From SZUA-309 sp965215995 (GTDB taxonomy: Bacteria > Pseudomonadota > Gammaproteobacteria > Pseudomonadales > Azotimanducaceae): 64,000 nt of DNA. The notes below the pieces were generated by a model. That model did no database searches, was not told the origin of the DNA, and saw nothing but the letters and a program-made list of their open reading frames with translations. A program made the translations under genes and the position numbers. Below, one piece after another: positions 40,041 through 49,588 of this stretch; position 1 is the first letter of the stretch; each line of letters opens with the position of its first letter. The stretch covers positions 3,596,001-3,660,000 of the forward strand of contig OZ244128.1 in assembly GCA_965215995.1 (NCBI GenBank), written 5' to 3'.

Positions 40041-40259
40041 CTAGAGTTTTCGATCGTCGTCCAGCACCAGCCAGGCGATCAGGTAAGCGGCGGCCGTCAC
40101 CTTCGGCATGAATAACCCGCTGATGATTACCGCCACCCGGACGAACGCCGGGTCCGTGTTCAGATAGCGGGCAAGACCTGCGCAGACACCCGCAATCCAT
40201 CCTTCTCGGCTGTCCAGCGTAATGCGCTTTCTGATCCGATCGAGGGTCGAATTGGCCAT
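40041..40259 (-). CDS. PspC-domain protein
   Basis: Membrane protein of 72 residues with the PspC signature: GWIAGVCAGLARYLNTDPAFVRVAVIISGLF followed by AAYLIAWLVLDDD, giving one or two membrane helices. The ATG at 40259 has AAGGAG about ten bases upstream; the ATG at 40283 lies before that SD and is less likely. PspC proteins serve in envelope-stress (phage-shock) responses; no pspA or pspB is present here. Confidence 0.85.
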   Translation of the reverse strand: MANSTLDRIRKRITLDSREGWIAGVCAGLARYLNTDPAFVRVAVIISGLFMPKVTAAAYLIAWLVLDDDRKL

Positions 40260-40321
40260 GTCTCTGTTTGCTCCTTCCGACATCTTCGCGTGTGATTTCT
40301 TCGCCTGTGGTTTTCTGCCGC

Positions 40322-40588
40322 TTATGCCGTGAAGCCGACGTGAGCGAGCACCCAGTCACCGATCAGGCAGGCCGCGCCATTGATCGTATTCGGTGCCGGG
40401 GTGTAGCCCGGCTCTGCGGCAGCACTTGCGAACATTCCGAACAGCAGAAACACGGCAGCGAGCAGAATCATGGCCACCAGGGAGGCACGTGGGTGGCTGA
40501 GCCGCGACATGCGCATATCCGAAATGGTGGGGCCGTACTCGATTTGGGTGGTCCTGGTGTTCACTGTCTTATCTCTGTGTCTGATCAT
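40322..40588 (-). CDS. small membrane protein, unknown
   Basis: Unrecognised 88-residue protein. The N-terminal 35 residues are basic and polar, followed by one strong hydrophobic segment (SLVAMILLAAVFLLFGMFASAAA) that could be a signal peptide or anchor, then a short tail with INGAACLIGDWVLAHVG. ATG 40588 is preceded by AAAGGGA; a longer start at 40633 exists. Upstream of and on the same strand as pspC. Confidence 0.5.
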   Translation of the reverse strand: MIRHRDKTVNTRTTQIEYGPTISDMRMSRLSHPRASLVAMILLAAVFLLFGMFASAAAEPGYTPAPNTINGAACLIGDWVLAHVGFTA

Positions 40589-40710
40589 GAGGTTAATCCC
40601 TTTGCAGGTTCTTCTATTCAAACGCCGTGCCAACCTCTCAGAGCCCGTGAGTTCTGGGGCCTGGCGGACAGTCTGGTGGTCAGGCTGGTGAGATTTGCCA
40701 AGTGTTGGCT

Positions 40711-40745
40711 AAATCGGGGTGATCGATGGAAACCATCGGAGATTT
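40711..40745. promoter_or_regulatory. nested inverted repeats upstream of acyl-CoA ligase
   Basis: CGATGG-AAA-CCATCG (40724-40738) forms a tight six-base-pair hairpin, enclosed by AAATC (40711-40715) and GATTT (40741-40745). It lies about 85 bases before the acyl-CoA ligase start in the 241-base gap 40589-40829, in which nothing else is recognisable. It could be an operator or leader hairpin. Confidence 0.3.
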
Positions 40746-40829
40746 CGGGGTTGTTCGCGCTTGCCCTGCGTCCCGCTCATTTAGTTAGATGGGCGTTGAT
40801 TCCGTTCTTCGATTCTCATGGGGGAAATC

Positions 40830-42452
40830 ATGGAGTTTCACTTTGCAACGGCCTGGGAAGCGACTGCCGATCACTGCGGTGATCGGCTGGCCGTGGTCAC
40901 CGATCACCGCAGGACAAGCTGGCGGGATCTTGAAGACCGGGCGGCCCGCATCGCCCAGGTGCTTACGGAGCATGGCCTCGGGGTGGACTCGAAAGTAGGC
41001 ACTTATCTGCACAACTCCGCTGAGTACATCGAATCGCAGTTTGCCGCCTTCAAAATCAGGGGCTGTCCGATCAACGTGAACTACCGCTACAAGGCGGATG
41101 AGCTCGTTTACCTGCTGGACAACGCGGATGCGGAGGCTGTGATCTTCCAGGCCTCCTACGCCATGCGGATCTGGGAAATCCGAGATCAGCTACCGAAGGT
41201 GAAGGTGTTCATCCAGGTGGACGACGGCACCGAAGCGCTGCTCGATGGTGCGATCGACTACGAGTCGGCCGTTACCCGAACCAATCCTATGCCGAGGATC
41301 GAGCGCGAAGCGGCGGACGTCTACATGCTCTACACCGGCGGCACCACAGGCATGCCGAAAGGCGTGATGTACCCGGGCGGCGAATTCTGCTTCAACCTGA
41401 CCGCGCTTGGTGCGATGAGCCGGGAGCTTGAACCACCTGCCTCCATCGAAACACTGCCTGACTATCTGGCCAGCGTGCCCACGCCGCCTGTGTCGCTGGT
41501 TGCCTGTCCGCTCATGCACGGCACCGGCATGTGGCTCGGCGCCATGGTGCCCATGTCTGCCGGTGGCACCGTTGTGCTTACGTCGAAGCTTGGACTCGAT
41601 CCGGACCTGCTCTGGGGGCTGGTGGAGGAAAACAAGGTCACCGACATGGTCATCGTTGGCGATGCCTTCGCCCGGCCGCTGCTGAGTGCGCTGGATGAAG
41701 CGGAGAAGCGTGGGCATGCCTACGACGTCTCCTCGGTGCAGCGGATCACGTCCAGCGGGGTGATGTGGAGCTCGGAGATCAAACAGGGATTGCTGCGCCA
41801 CCACGACATGATTCTGCAGGACATCATGGGCTCTTCCGAAGGCGGCATGGGTTCTTCCATCACCACCCGAGAAGGTGCGGCGAAAACGGCCAAGTTCGAG
41901 CTGAACGATGGGGTGGCGGTGTTCACCGACGATGGCCGTCGGGTCGAGCCCGGCTCCGGAGAGATCGGCAAGATCGCGACCAGTGGCAGCGTGCCCATCG
42001 GCTACTACAAGGATCCGGTCAAATCCGCGGAAACCTTCAAGGAAATCGATGGAGTGCGCTACAGCTTCCCGGGTGACTACGCTCAGGTGGAAGCGGACGG
42101 CAGCATCACCCTGCTCGGCCGTGGCAGTGTCTGCATCAATACGGCGGGCGAGAAAGTCTTCCCGGAGGAGGTGGAGGAGGCGGTGAAGCTGCATCCGGCG
42201 GTGTTCGACTGCCTGGTGGTCGGGGTTCCTGACGAACGCTTTGGCGAGCGTGTGGTTGCGGTTGCCTCCTACCAGAGCGGCGAGAGCTGCGACGAATCGG
42301 CGGTGATTGACTTCACCCGGGATCATCTGGCCGGGTACAAGCTGCCGAAACACGTGCTGTTCGTGGATCAGGTGCAGCGCGCGCCGAACGGCAAGGCCGA
42401 CTACAAATGGGCCAAGCGGACAGCCGAAGCGGCCTACGGAGGCGGGCGATGA
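40830..42452 (+). CDS. acyl-CoA synthetase, AMP-forming (FadD3-like)
   Basis: Adenylate-forming acyl-CoA ligase of 540 residues. P-loop YTGGTTGMPKGVMY; acyl-side CPLMHGTGMW; A5-type DIMGSSEGGMGSS; GYYKDPVKSAETF; the hinge region YSFPGDYAQVEADGSI and GRGSVCINTAGEKVFPEEVEE; C-terminal Lys in RAPNGKADYKWAK. I prefer the ATG at 40830, close after GGGGGA, over 40818. The ATGA overlap with a CaiB CoA-transferase suggests that both activate or exchange CoA on the same class of acids. Confidence 0.9.
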   Translation: MEFHFATAWEATADHCGDRLAVVTDHRRTSWRDLEDRAARIAQVLTEHGLGVDSKVGTYLHNSAEYIESQFAAFKIRGCPINVNYRYKADELVYLLDNADAEAVIFQASYAMRIWEIRDQLPKVKVFIQVDDGTEALLDGAIDYESAVTRTNPMPRIEREAADVYMLYTGGTTGMPKGVMYPGGEFCFNLTALGAMSRELEPPASIETLPDYLASVPTPPVSLVACPLMHGTGMWLGAMVPMSAGGTVVLTSKLGLDPDLLWGLVEENKVTDMVIVGDAFARPLLSALDEAEKRGHAYDVSSVQRITSSGVMWSSEIKQGLLRHHDMILQDIMGSSEGGMGSSITTREGAAKTAKFELNDGVAVFTDDGRRVEPGSGEIGKIATSGSVPIGYYKDPVKSAETFKEIDGVRYSFPGDYAQVEADGSITLLGRGSVCINTAGEKVFPEEVEEAVKLHPAVFDCLVVGVPDERFGERVVAVASYQSGESCDESAVIDFTRDHLAGYKLPKHVLFVDQVQRAPNGKADYKWAKRTAEAAYGGGR

Positions 42453-43642
42453 GCGAAGCCCTGGAGAGCGGCCAGGGACCCATGGCCGGGATTCGCGTGG
42501 TGGATCTCACCAGCATGATCTCCGGACCGGTGGCCACCATGATGTTGGCCGATCAGGGTGCGGACGTGATCAAGGTGGAGCCGATCGACGGCGATCTGGT
42601 TCGTTACATGGGCCCGAACCGCGAGGGGCTCACCTCCGGATTCATATCTGCCAATCGCAGCAAGCGCAGCCTGGCGGTGGATCTGAAGACCGAGAAGGGC
42701 ATGGAGGTGCTCCGGTCTCTGATCCGCACGGCAGACGTCTTCGTGCAAAACTTCCGGCCCGGCGCCATCGACCGGATGGGACTCGGTGAAGACGTCGTGC
42801 GCGGGCTGAAGGATGACATTGTCTATGTCTCCATCAGCGGTTTCGGCGAGACGGGCCCCTACGCGCACAAGCGGGTTTACGACCCGGTGATCCAAGCGCT
42901 CTCGGGACTTGCAGACATTCAGAAGGACGGCCAAACCGGCCGGCCGAAGATGATCCGCACCATCATCCCGGACAAAACCACAGCGGTGACGGCCGCCCAG
43001 GCCATCACGGCTGCGCTCTTTGCTCGGGAGCGGGGCAGGGGCGGACAGCACGTGAAGCTCGCCATGCTGGATACCATGGTCGCCTATCTCTGGCCGGAAG
43101 GCATGGCTGGCTACACCTTCATCGGCAAGGAGGTAAAATCAGCTCGAGCCCAGTTCGCCCAGGACCTGATCTTCCAGACCGCGGATGGCTACATCACGGC
43201 CGGTGCGGTCTCAGATGCGGAGTGGCAGGGCATGTGCCGGGCGTTGGCGCATGAGGAGTGGCTGGAAGATCCGCGCTTCAAGACGGCGAACGATCGAATC
43301 GTGAATGTTCGCGAGCGGCTCGCCATGACGGCGGAAGTGCTGGCTACCCGATCCAGCGAAGAGTGGCTCGAGCGGCTGGATGCGCAGGGGGTGCCCTGCG
43401 CGCCGGTGCTTGAAAGACATGAGGTGTTCGAGCACGAGCAGATCCGGATCAACGAGATGGTGGCCGAGCACGATCATCCGGTTGCGGGTAGAATCAGGCA
43501 ACCGCGGCCGGCTGCCCGGTTCGACCGAACGCCGGCAGCCATGCAGCGACACGCCCCTACCCTCGGCGAGCACAGCGATGAGATCCTGGCGGAGCTAGGA
43601 CTCGATGTTGGCGCTCTCAAGTCGGAAGGTGTAGTGGGCTGA
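42449..43642 (+). CDS. CaiB/BaiF CoA-transferase
   Basis: Class III CoA-transferase of 397 residues translated from the ATG of an ATGA overlap with the ligase. Landmarks: VVDLTSMISGPVATMMLADQGADVIKVE, NRSKRSLAVDLKTEKG, ISGFGETGPYAHKRVYDPVIQALSG, and the catalytic position VKLAMLDTMVA with Asp intact; terminal APTLGEHSDEILAELG. A glpD gene follows after 55 bases and may be in the same transcript. Confidence 0.9.
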   Translation: MSEALESGQGPMAGIRVVDLTSMISGPVATMMLADQGADVIKVEPIDGDLVRYMGPNREGLTSGFISANRSKRSLAVDLKTEKGMEVLRSLIRTADVFVQNFRPGAIDRMGLGEDVVRGLKDDIVYVSISGFGETGPYAHKRVYDPVIQALSGLADIQKDGQTGRPKMIRTIIPDKTTAVTAAQAITAALFARERGRGGQHVKLAMLDTMVAYLWPEGMAGYTFIGKEVKSARAQFAQDLIFQTADGYITAGAVSDAEWQGMCRALAHEEWLEDPRFKTANDRIVNVRERLAMTAEVLATRSSEEWLERLDAQGVPCAPVLERHEVFEHEQIRINEMVAEHDHPVAGRIRQPRPAARFDRTPAAMQRHAPTLGEHSDEILAELGLDVGALKSEGVVG

Positions 43643-43697
43643 TCTCCGGGAAAGCAGTAGCGCAGCGCCGGCACCACGCCGGCCAAAGGATTGGCGC

Positions 43698-45293
43698 ATG
43701 ACGGGCCTCGGTCGCGATCTGGCGGCCATTGAAAATCAGACCTTTGATCTGGCAGTGATCGGCGGTGGCATCACCGGGGCCGGCGTCGCCCGGCATGCGG
43801 CGCTTGCCGGTCTCTCCACCCTGCTGGTGGAAGCGTCTGATTTTGCTTCCGGCACATCGTCCCGGTCTACCAAGCTGATCCACGGTGGCCTCAGGTACCT
43901 GGCCATGGGAGATTTCGCCCTGGTCCGGGAGGGCGCGCTGGAGCGAAAGAGCCTCAAGCAGATGGCACCGCATCTCACCCAACCCCAGTGGATGGTGGTG
44001 CCTGCCAACTCGCGGATGGCCATGGCCAAACTGCAGATCGGCATCGGCCTGTATGAAATCCTGGGGGCGGTTGAGCGAGATGATCGGCATCAGAACTGGG
44101 CTGCAGAAGACATCGCCAATCGGGAACCGCTGCTCAATCAGTCGCGATTCCCGTATGCCTGCAGCTACCGGGAATACCTGACGGACGACGCCCGGCTGGT
44201 TCTGGCCACGCTAAGAGGCGCGGCAGCGAAGGGTGCGGTGGCGCTCAACCACGTACGGCTGATGGGCTTCGAGGTGGACGACTCGGGCGTCGATATGGAT
44301 CTTGCCGACATGCTCGGTGGCGAGCGTCTGCGGGCGCGTGCATCTGTAGTCGTAAATGCTGCCGGACCCTGGGTGGAGAATGTGCTCGGAATGAGCGGCT
44401 CTGGCGCGCCGCCCAGCCGACAGAAGCTCCATCTTTCCAAAGGCGTGCACATCGCCCTACCGAGAGAGCGGTTGCCGCTGAACAACATGGTGATGATGAC
44501 AACGGCGGACGGCCGGCCGGTGTTCGCCATTCCGCGGGGCCAGGTGGTCTACGTCGGGACGACGGATACCACCTATGAAGGTGGTCCCGGTTACTGGCCG
44601 GAAGTAACGGCGGAAGACGTCGACTACCTGCTTGCGCCTGTTAACGATCACTTCCGTGATGTGGACATGCACCGCAGTGATGTGGTCGGCAGCTGGGCAG
44701 GCCTGCGCCCGCTCATTCGGGAAGAAGGGAAGGCGCCGAAGGAAATGTCCAGGCGTGACGAGATCTGGCAGAAACCCGACCGCTTCATCTCCATTGCCGG
44801 TGGCAAGCTGACCGGCTATCGGAAGATGGCGGAGCAGGTGCTGGCCCGGGTGGGGAAAGTGCTGAAGAAAGACGTTGCCCTGGATGACCCGTTGGCGACC
44901 TTGCCCGGCGGTGATGTGACGGACGTGAATGCGGCAGTAGCCGAGACCGGTGCTCGCTACGAGCAGAGCGAACGGGTGGCCCTGCGGCTCGTGCGGCTCT
45001 ATGGCAGCGAGGCTGCCACCATGCTTGGTGAGGCGCCTCAGCAGATCGCAGGTGGCGTGTTCGCGGAGGAAGTTCGCTGGGCGGTTCGGGAAGAGAGCGC
45101 TCGCACGCTGGAAGACGTGGTCTATCGGCGTCTTCGAGTGCCCTGGTTTCGCCCGGGTGAGTCTCAGAACGTGGCGCTGGCTGCAGCAGACATCATGGCG
45201 GAGATGCTTGGCTGGGATGGTCAGCACACCGATATGGAGCTGCGCACGGTCCGGGATCGGCTCCGTGAGGACCTGCGCTTTCCCTCTGTCTGA
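43698..45293 (+). CDS. glpD: glycerol-3-phosphate dehydrogenase, FAD-dependent
   Basis: Aerobic-type GlpD of 531 residues, a membrane-associated flavoenzyme that oxidises glycerol 3-phosphate to dihydroxyacetone phosphate and feeds the quinone pool. FAD site DLAVIGGGITGAGVARHAALAG at about 17-38; TSSRSTKLIHGGLRYL; SWAGLRPLI; ISIAGGKLTGYRKMAEQ; C-terminal DAO_C domain from about 390. SD AAAGGA. Useful for glycerol from lipid breakdown, which fits the surrounding fatty-acid genes. Confidence 0.95.
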   Translation: MTGLGRDLAAIENQTFDLAVIGGGITGAGVARHAALAGLSTLLVEASDFASGTSSRSTKLIHGGLRYLAMGDFALVREGALERKSLKQMAPHLTQPQWMVVPANSRMAMAKLQIGIGLYEILGAVERDDRHQNWAAEDIANREPLLNQSRFPYACSYREYLTDDARLVLATLRGAAAKGAVALNHVRLMGFEVDDSGVDMDLADMLGGERLRARASVVVNAAGPWVENVLGMSGSGAPPSRQKLHLSKGVHIALPRERLPLNNMVMMTTADGRPVFAIPRGQVVYVGTTDTTYEGGPGYWPEVTAEDVDYLLAPVNDHFRDVDMHRSDVVGSWAGLRPLIREEGKAPKEMSRRDEIWQKPDRFISIAGGKLTGYRKMAEQVLARVGKVLKKDVALDDPLATLPGGDVTDVNAAVAETGARYEQSERVALRLVRLYGSEAATMLGEAPQQIAGGVFAEEVRWAVREESARTLEDVVYRRLRVPWFRPGESQNVALAAADIMAEMLGWDGQHTDMELRTVRDRLREDLRFPSV

Positions 45294-45299
45294 GCCCGG

Positions 45300-45788
45300 T
45301 CAGCCCCGAATGGATTCCGTTGCCTTGAGTAATCGAACGCTCAACCAGACACTCGCCGCACCGATGACCGGCGCGCTGAACAGACCAGGGAAGTAGCCAC
45401 CGGTTGCGATCGCAAACAGGGGATGGCTGATCGCATTGCCGATGCCGGCGAGCGCGAGAAACCAGGCCGCAAAGTAGGCGGCTGTGCTGCCTGATCGGAT
45501 GCCTTTCACCGACGCGATCCAGATCCCGATCCAGAGCAGATTGAATGCAGTGAACAGGGCGAAGGGCATCTCCGGAAGCCCGAACAGGGCGGGGAACAGA
45601 CGGTGGAAACCGGTTGCCGCTTCCTCGGCGAAATGGAGGCTTTGCGCAGCAGTGGCCAGCATGAGCGCGGCTGCAGCCTTTGCCCGCGCAGCCTTCAGCG
45701 CATGGCGAGTTGAGCGGCTGCGTGCCACGAATACCGCCGCGAGGGCAATCGCCCCGAGGATGAGAACGCTGGGCAGCAGGCTCACCAT
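45300..45788 (-). CDS. HXXEE-domain membrane protein
   Basis: Membrane protein of 162 residues with about five hydrophobic segments and the motif LHFAEEAATGF (HxxEE) that defines the family. Function unknown. ATG at 45788 with GGAG eight bases upstream. Convergent with glpD; only six bases separate the stops. Confidence 0.75.
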   Translation of the reverse strand: MVSLLPSVLILGAIALAAVFVARSRSTRHALKAARAKAAAALMLATAAQSLHFAEEAATGFHRLFPALFGLPEMPFALFTAFNLLWIGIWIASVKGIRSGSTAAYFAAWFLALAGIGNAISHPLFAIATGGYFPGLFSAPVIGAASVWLSVRLLKATESIRG

Positions 45789-45932
45789 GAGATCTCCAAT
45801 GCGATCGCAACTCCTCCTGAAAACGGTCCTGGACAGCCACCCTAGCAGGCGTCCGGCACCATCGGCGAGTGCAGCGAAATGCCTGTGATTCCGATGGTAC
45901 ACTCCCGAATTCACTTGACCTGATGGGAGGGC

Positions 45933-47591
45933 ATGCCAATGGCCATGCAGCATACGCCACTGTTGATGTCGAACATTCTCGATCGAGGGGCCACCGTGGC
46001 GCCGAATGAGGAGATCGTTACCGCCACCGAGAACGGCGTTCGTCGCCAGACCTACAAAGAAACCCGCGATCGCGCCCACCAGCTGGCGCACGCGCTCCGC
46101 GATGCAGGCGTGGAAGTCGGTGATCGGGTCGGCACCTTCATGTGGAACGGCTCCAGGCACCTGGAGGCCTATCACGCGGCTGCCGGCATGGGTGCCGTGC
46201 TGCACACGCTGAACGTCCGGCTCTCCGACAACGACCTCGAGTACATCATCGAGCACGCTCAGGACAAGGTGATCATTGCTGACGCTGACACGTTGCCGCT
46301 GCTGGAGAAGCTCAAGGGGCGGATGCCGAGCGTCGAGCGGATCATCGTCGCCGTGGAAGAAGGCTTCGAGAACTGGGATACGGATCTGCCAAACCCGGTT
46401 GACTATGAGGCGTTCATATCCGGTAAGCCAACCAAGTATGACTGGCCGCAGATCGATGAGAACTCACCGCTCGGTCTCTGCTACACCAGTGGCACCACGG
46501 GCAACCCGAAAGGGGTGGAGTACGAGCATCGCTCACAGTATCTGCATACCCTGACCATCGCCATGACGGACAGCATCGCGTTGTCCGCCCGGGATTCCAT
46601 GTGCGGCATCGTGCCCATGTTCCACGCCATGGGTTGGGGGTTGCCCTGGGTTGCACTGATGCTCGGCTGCAAGCAGGTGATGCCGCACCGGTTCATGGAT
46701 CCTGCCCGACTGCTCGACCTCATGGTTTCTGAAGAAGTCACTATTTCCGCCGGTGTGCCCACGATCTGGCAAGGCATCAAGGGCCTGGTCGAAGCCAATC
46801 CGGATGCTTATGACCTGTCCAGCCTGGAGCGCCTGACCTGCGGTGGCTCAGCACCGCCACCGTCCCTGATCCGCTGGTACTGGGATACCTTCGGGGTGGA
46901 GATGATTCAGGGCTGGGGGATGACGGAGACCTCCCCGTTAGCCACCTTGTCGCGCCGGGTTGCCAAGCGCTCCCAGATCGATATCTCGGAAGATGAGAAG
47001 TTCGACAACGTGGCCAAGGCCGGGCAGATCATGCCGGGCATCGAGGTAGAGATCTTCGATGAGGAGTTCAACAAGCTGCCGCACGATGGCGAGACCGTTG
47101 GCGAGATCCTGATCCGTGGTCCCTGGATCTGCTCTGAGTACTACAACAATCCGCAACCGGAGAAATTCCACGATGGCTGGTTGATCACGGGCGACGTGGG
47201 CAAGATCGATCCGGAGGAGTACCTGATCATCAGCGACCGCTCCAAAGATCTGGTCAAGAGTGGTGGCGAGTGGATTTCCTCGGTGGATCTGGAAAACCAT
47301 GTGGTTGCCATGCCGGGTGTGGCACAGGCTTGCGTGGTCGCGCAGCCGCATCCGCGCTGGGACGAGCGTCCGGTGGTCCTCTGCGTGCTTGCCGAAGGTG
47401 CAGAAGTGAGTCCGGAAGCGGTGATCGAGCATTGCGCCAGCGCCTTTGCCAAGTGGCAGCTCCCAGATGACGTGCTGTTCGTGGACAGCATCCCATTGAC
47501 CTCTACGGGCAAGATGGACAAGAAGGTGGTCCGCGCCGATCTGGATGCGCAGGGGTACACCCTGCCGGACCTCCGGGAGCAGGCCGGTTGA
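45933..47591 (+). CDS. fatty-acyl-CoA ligase, medium/long-chain (AlkK-like)
   Basis: AMP-forming acyl-CoA ligase of 552 residues. P-loop YTSGTTGNPKGVEYEH, VPMFHAMGWGLPW, QGWGMTETSPLATLS, WLITGDVGKIDPEEYLIISDRSKDLVKSGGEWIS and the C-terminal STGKMDKKVVR with its catalytic Lys. The pattern is closest to the AlkK/fatty-acid branch. SD GGAGGG shortly before the ATG. Upstream of an MFS gene with a 40-base gap. Confidence 0.92.
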   Translation: MPMAMQHTPLLMSNILDRGATVAPNEEIVTATENGVRRQTYKETRDRAHQLAHALRDAGVEVGDRVGTFMWNGSRHLEAYHAAAGMGAVLHTLNVRLSDNDLEYIIEHAQDKVIIADADTLPLLEKLKGRMPSVERIIVAVEEGFENWDTDLPNPVDYEAFISGKPTKYDWPQIDENSPLGLCYTSGTTGNPKGVEYEHRSQYLHTLTIAMTDSIALSARDSMCGIVPMFHAMGWGLPWVALMLGCKQVMPHRFMDPARLLDLMVSEEVTISAGVPTIWQGIKGLVEANPDAYDLSSLERLTCGGSAPPPSLIRWYWDTFGVEMIQGWGMTETSPLATLSRRVAKRSQIDISEDEKFDNVAKAGQIMPGIEVEIFDEEFNKLPHDGETVGEILIRGPWICSEYYNNPQPEKFHDGWLITGDVGKIDPEEYLIISDRSKDLVKSGGEWISSVDLENHVVAMPGVAQACVVAQPHPRWDERPVVLCVLAEGAEVSPEAVIEHCASAFAKWQLPDDVLFVDSIPLTSTGKMDKKVVRADLDAQGYTLPDLREQAG

Positions 47592-47631
47592 TTGAGCGGG
47601 CGACGCAGGCAGCTCCGTAGCTGACCTGGGC

Positions 47632-48816
47632 TTGGCACCGCCCGCCACCAGGGAGCCGAGAATCCCGGTCTACCAGCCGGTATTTCTCGGCTCTCTTGCT
47701 TTCGTGCTGATCAATTTCCTGCTGCCGGTGTACACCCGCCAGCTGGGTGCCGACGCGGTCACCATCGGCGGCATGTATACAGCCTTTGTGGTCAGCATGC
47801 TGATTTTCCGGCCGCTGGTGGGCATGGCGCTCGACCGCTTCGGGCGGCGCTGGTTTTTCACCGCTGCCTTTCTCTTCTACGTGCTGGCCATGTGGCGGTT
47901 CAGTGGTGCGGCGTCCATATCTGACTTCTTCGTCGCCCGGGCGCTGCAAGGCATTGGCGCCTCACTGATGTGGGTATCTGCCCGCACAATCATTGTCGAT
48001 CTGACCGCCGAAGGCGGGCGCGGCGCGGCCATGGGGCGGCTGACCAGCCGCTCGGTATTTGGTTCCATGCTGGGCGCAGTCTATGGCTTCACGTTGCTGG
48101 GGATGTACCCGATGGCCCAGGCCTGGCAGCTTTCCTTTGCGGGTTACGCGGTTGCCGCACTGCTCGGTCTGGCCTTGAGTCTGACGCGGGTTAAGGAAAC
48201 CAGAGCTCCGATAGAAGCGTCTGATAGGCAACCGCGATTGCCGCTGTCGGCGGATCTGAGACGGTTATTCGTGATCGTCGCCCTGTCTGGATTTGCAGCC
48301 GCACTGATCGAGCCGATCTACCTGATATTCATTCAGGACCGCTTCGAGCTTTCGGTTCAGGCACTCGCGTTCGCTTTTTTCCCGGCCGGAATCGTGTTTG
48401 CCATCCTGCCCAACTACACGGGCCGGATGGTGGATCGCTATGGGGGCCCGAGGCTTCTGGCCGTAGGCTTCCTGTCCGCTGCACTGGTATCCATTGCCCT
48501 TCCGTGGTTGCCGGGCATTCTCTGGATCGCCATTGCCTACACGTTGTCTGCGGTGGGGCGCACCTTATCGATGCCTGCCGAGGATGCGATGGTGGCCGAT
48601 TCGGCCCCGGAGGCGGATCGAGGTCGTATCATGGGTTTGAAAGAAACGGCTGCTGCTTTCGGCGCGGCGCTCGGACCACCCGCCGGCGGATGGGTGTATG
48701 AGCACTGGGCGCCGGAGCTTGCGTTCGTGTTGAACGGAACTCTGCTGCTGGCGACGGTGTGTCTGGTCGGCTGGTGGTTTGAGGTGAAACGTGTCCAATC
48801 CAGATCTGCTCGATAA
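47632..48816 (+). CDS. MFS transporter
   Basis: Major facilitator protein of 394 residues with 12 predicted membrane segments. MFS signatures GMALDRFGRRWFF (loop 2-3) and the second-half equivalent GRMVDRYGGPRLL. TTG start at 47632 with no strong SD, so the start could differ. Overlaps the following GNAT gene by 26 bases. Substrate unknown; drug or metabolite export is typical of this branch. Confidence 0.87.
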   Translation: MAPPATREPRIPVYQPVFLGSLAFVLINFLLPVYTRQLGADAVTIGGMYTAFVVSMLIFRPLVGMALDRFGRRWFFTAAFLFYVLAMWRFSGAASISDFFVARALQGIGASLMWVSARTIIVDLTAEGGRGAAMGRLTSRSVFGSMLGAVYGFTLLGMYPMAQAWQLSFAGYAVAALLGLALSLTRVKETRAPIEASDRQPRLPLSADLRRLFVIVALSGFAAALIEPIYLIFIQDRFELSVQALAFAFFPAGIVFAILPNYTGRMVDRYGGPRLLAVGFLSAALVSIALPWLPGILWIAIAYTLSAVGRTLSMPAEDAMVADSAPEADRGRIMGLKETAAAFGAALGPPAGGWVYEHWAPELAFVLNGTLLLATVCLVGWWFEVKRVQSRSAR

Positions 48817-49477
48817 TCCGGCCTGGCATGCCCTAGTGGGCAGGCAGCAGGCGTTGGCGATTGGCGGTCCGAAAGCTGCCCGCTACCGGCGGGGCATCTC
48901 GCCGTTTGCCGCGCTCGCGGAGGGCGCTTCTCTGGCGGACCTGAACGCGCATGTGGCGCCAGGGCAGGGCGTGGTCTTCATGTGTGCAACGGCAGTCAGA
49001 GAGGTGTCCGGCTGGAAAAAGGCAGCAGAGGTGCCCGTCCTGCAGATGATCGGCCGCGAATCGGTGGCCGACGGCTATCCTTTCGTTGGCCGTGAGCTGG
49101 GCGCCGATGATGTGCCGGGGATGCTGGCCCTTACCGAGTTGACCGACCCCGGCCCTTTCCTCCCGGGCACCATTCAGATGGGCCGCTATCTGGGCGTGGA
49201 AGAAAACGGTGAGCTGATCGCCATGGCCGGAGAACGCTTTTGCCTGGATGGCTGGACCGAGATCAGTGGGGTCTGCACGCACCCGCGGGCGGAAGGCCGG
49301 GGACTGGCGAAGTCACTGGTCGCCGAGTTGATGAGCGGCATCGTCGCGGCTGGCCAGACACCGTATCTGCATGTGCGGATAGGCAGCCCGTCTGAGCAGG
49401 CTGCGATCAGCGCATACCGGAGGCTTGGATTCGAGTCTCGTCGGGAGATCAAAGCACAGGTATTCGTTCGCGAGTAA
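48791..49477 (+). CDS. GNAT family N-acetyltransferase (FR47-like)
   Basis: GNAT of 228 residues with GTG start preceded by GAGGTG. The C-terminal GNAT core is clear: LGVEENGELIAMAGERF, then the acetyl-CoA loop VCTHPRAEGRGLAKSLVAEL and AISAYRRLGFESRREI, as in FR47-type members. The N-terminal half is a divergent GNAT-like half-domain. Overlap with the MFS gene suggests co-transcription. Substrate unknown. Confidence 0.88.
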   Translation: MSNPDLLDNPAWHALVGRQQALAIGGPKAARYRRGISPFAALAEGASLADLNAHVAPGQGVVFMCATAVREVSGWKKAAEVPVLQMIGRESVADGYPFVGRELGADDVPGMLALTELTDPGPFLPGTIQMGRYLGVEENGELIAMAGERFCLDGWTEISGVCTHPRAEGRGLAKSLVAELMSGIVAAGQTPYLHVRIGSPSEQAAISAYRRLGFESRREIKAQVFVRE

Positions 49478-49588
49478 AGCGTCCCGGGTCGATGTTACGG
49501 TCAGCATCCCAGCCCCTTTCCGCCCTGGCCCGCCCCCAGCTTCCCCGCATGTTACGCTCATGTCGTCTGCATTCAGGAGGTTTGTGAA

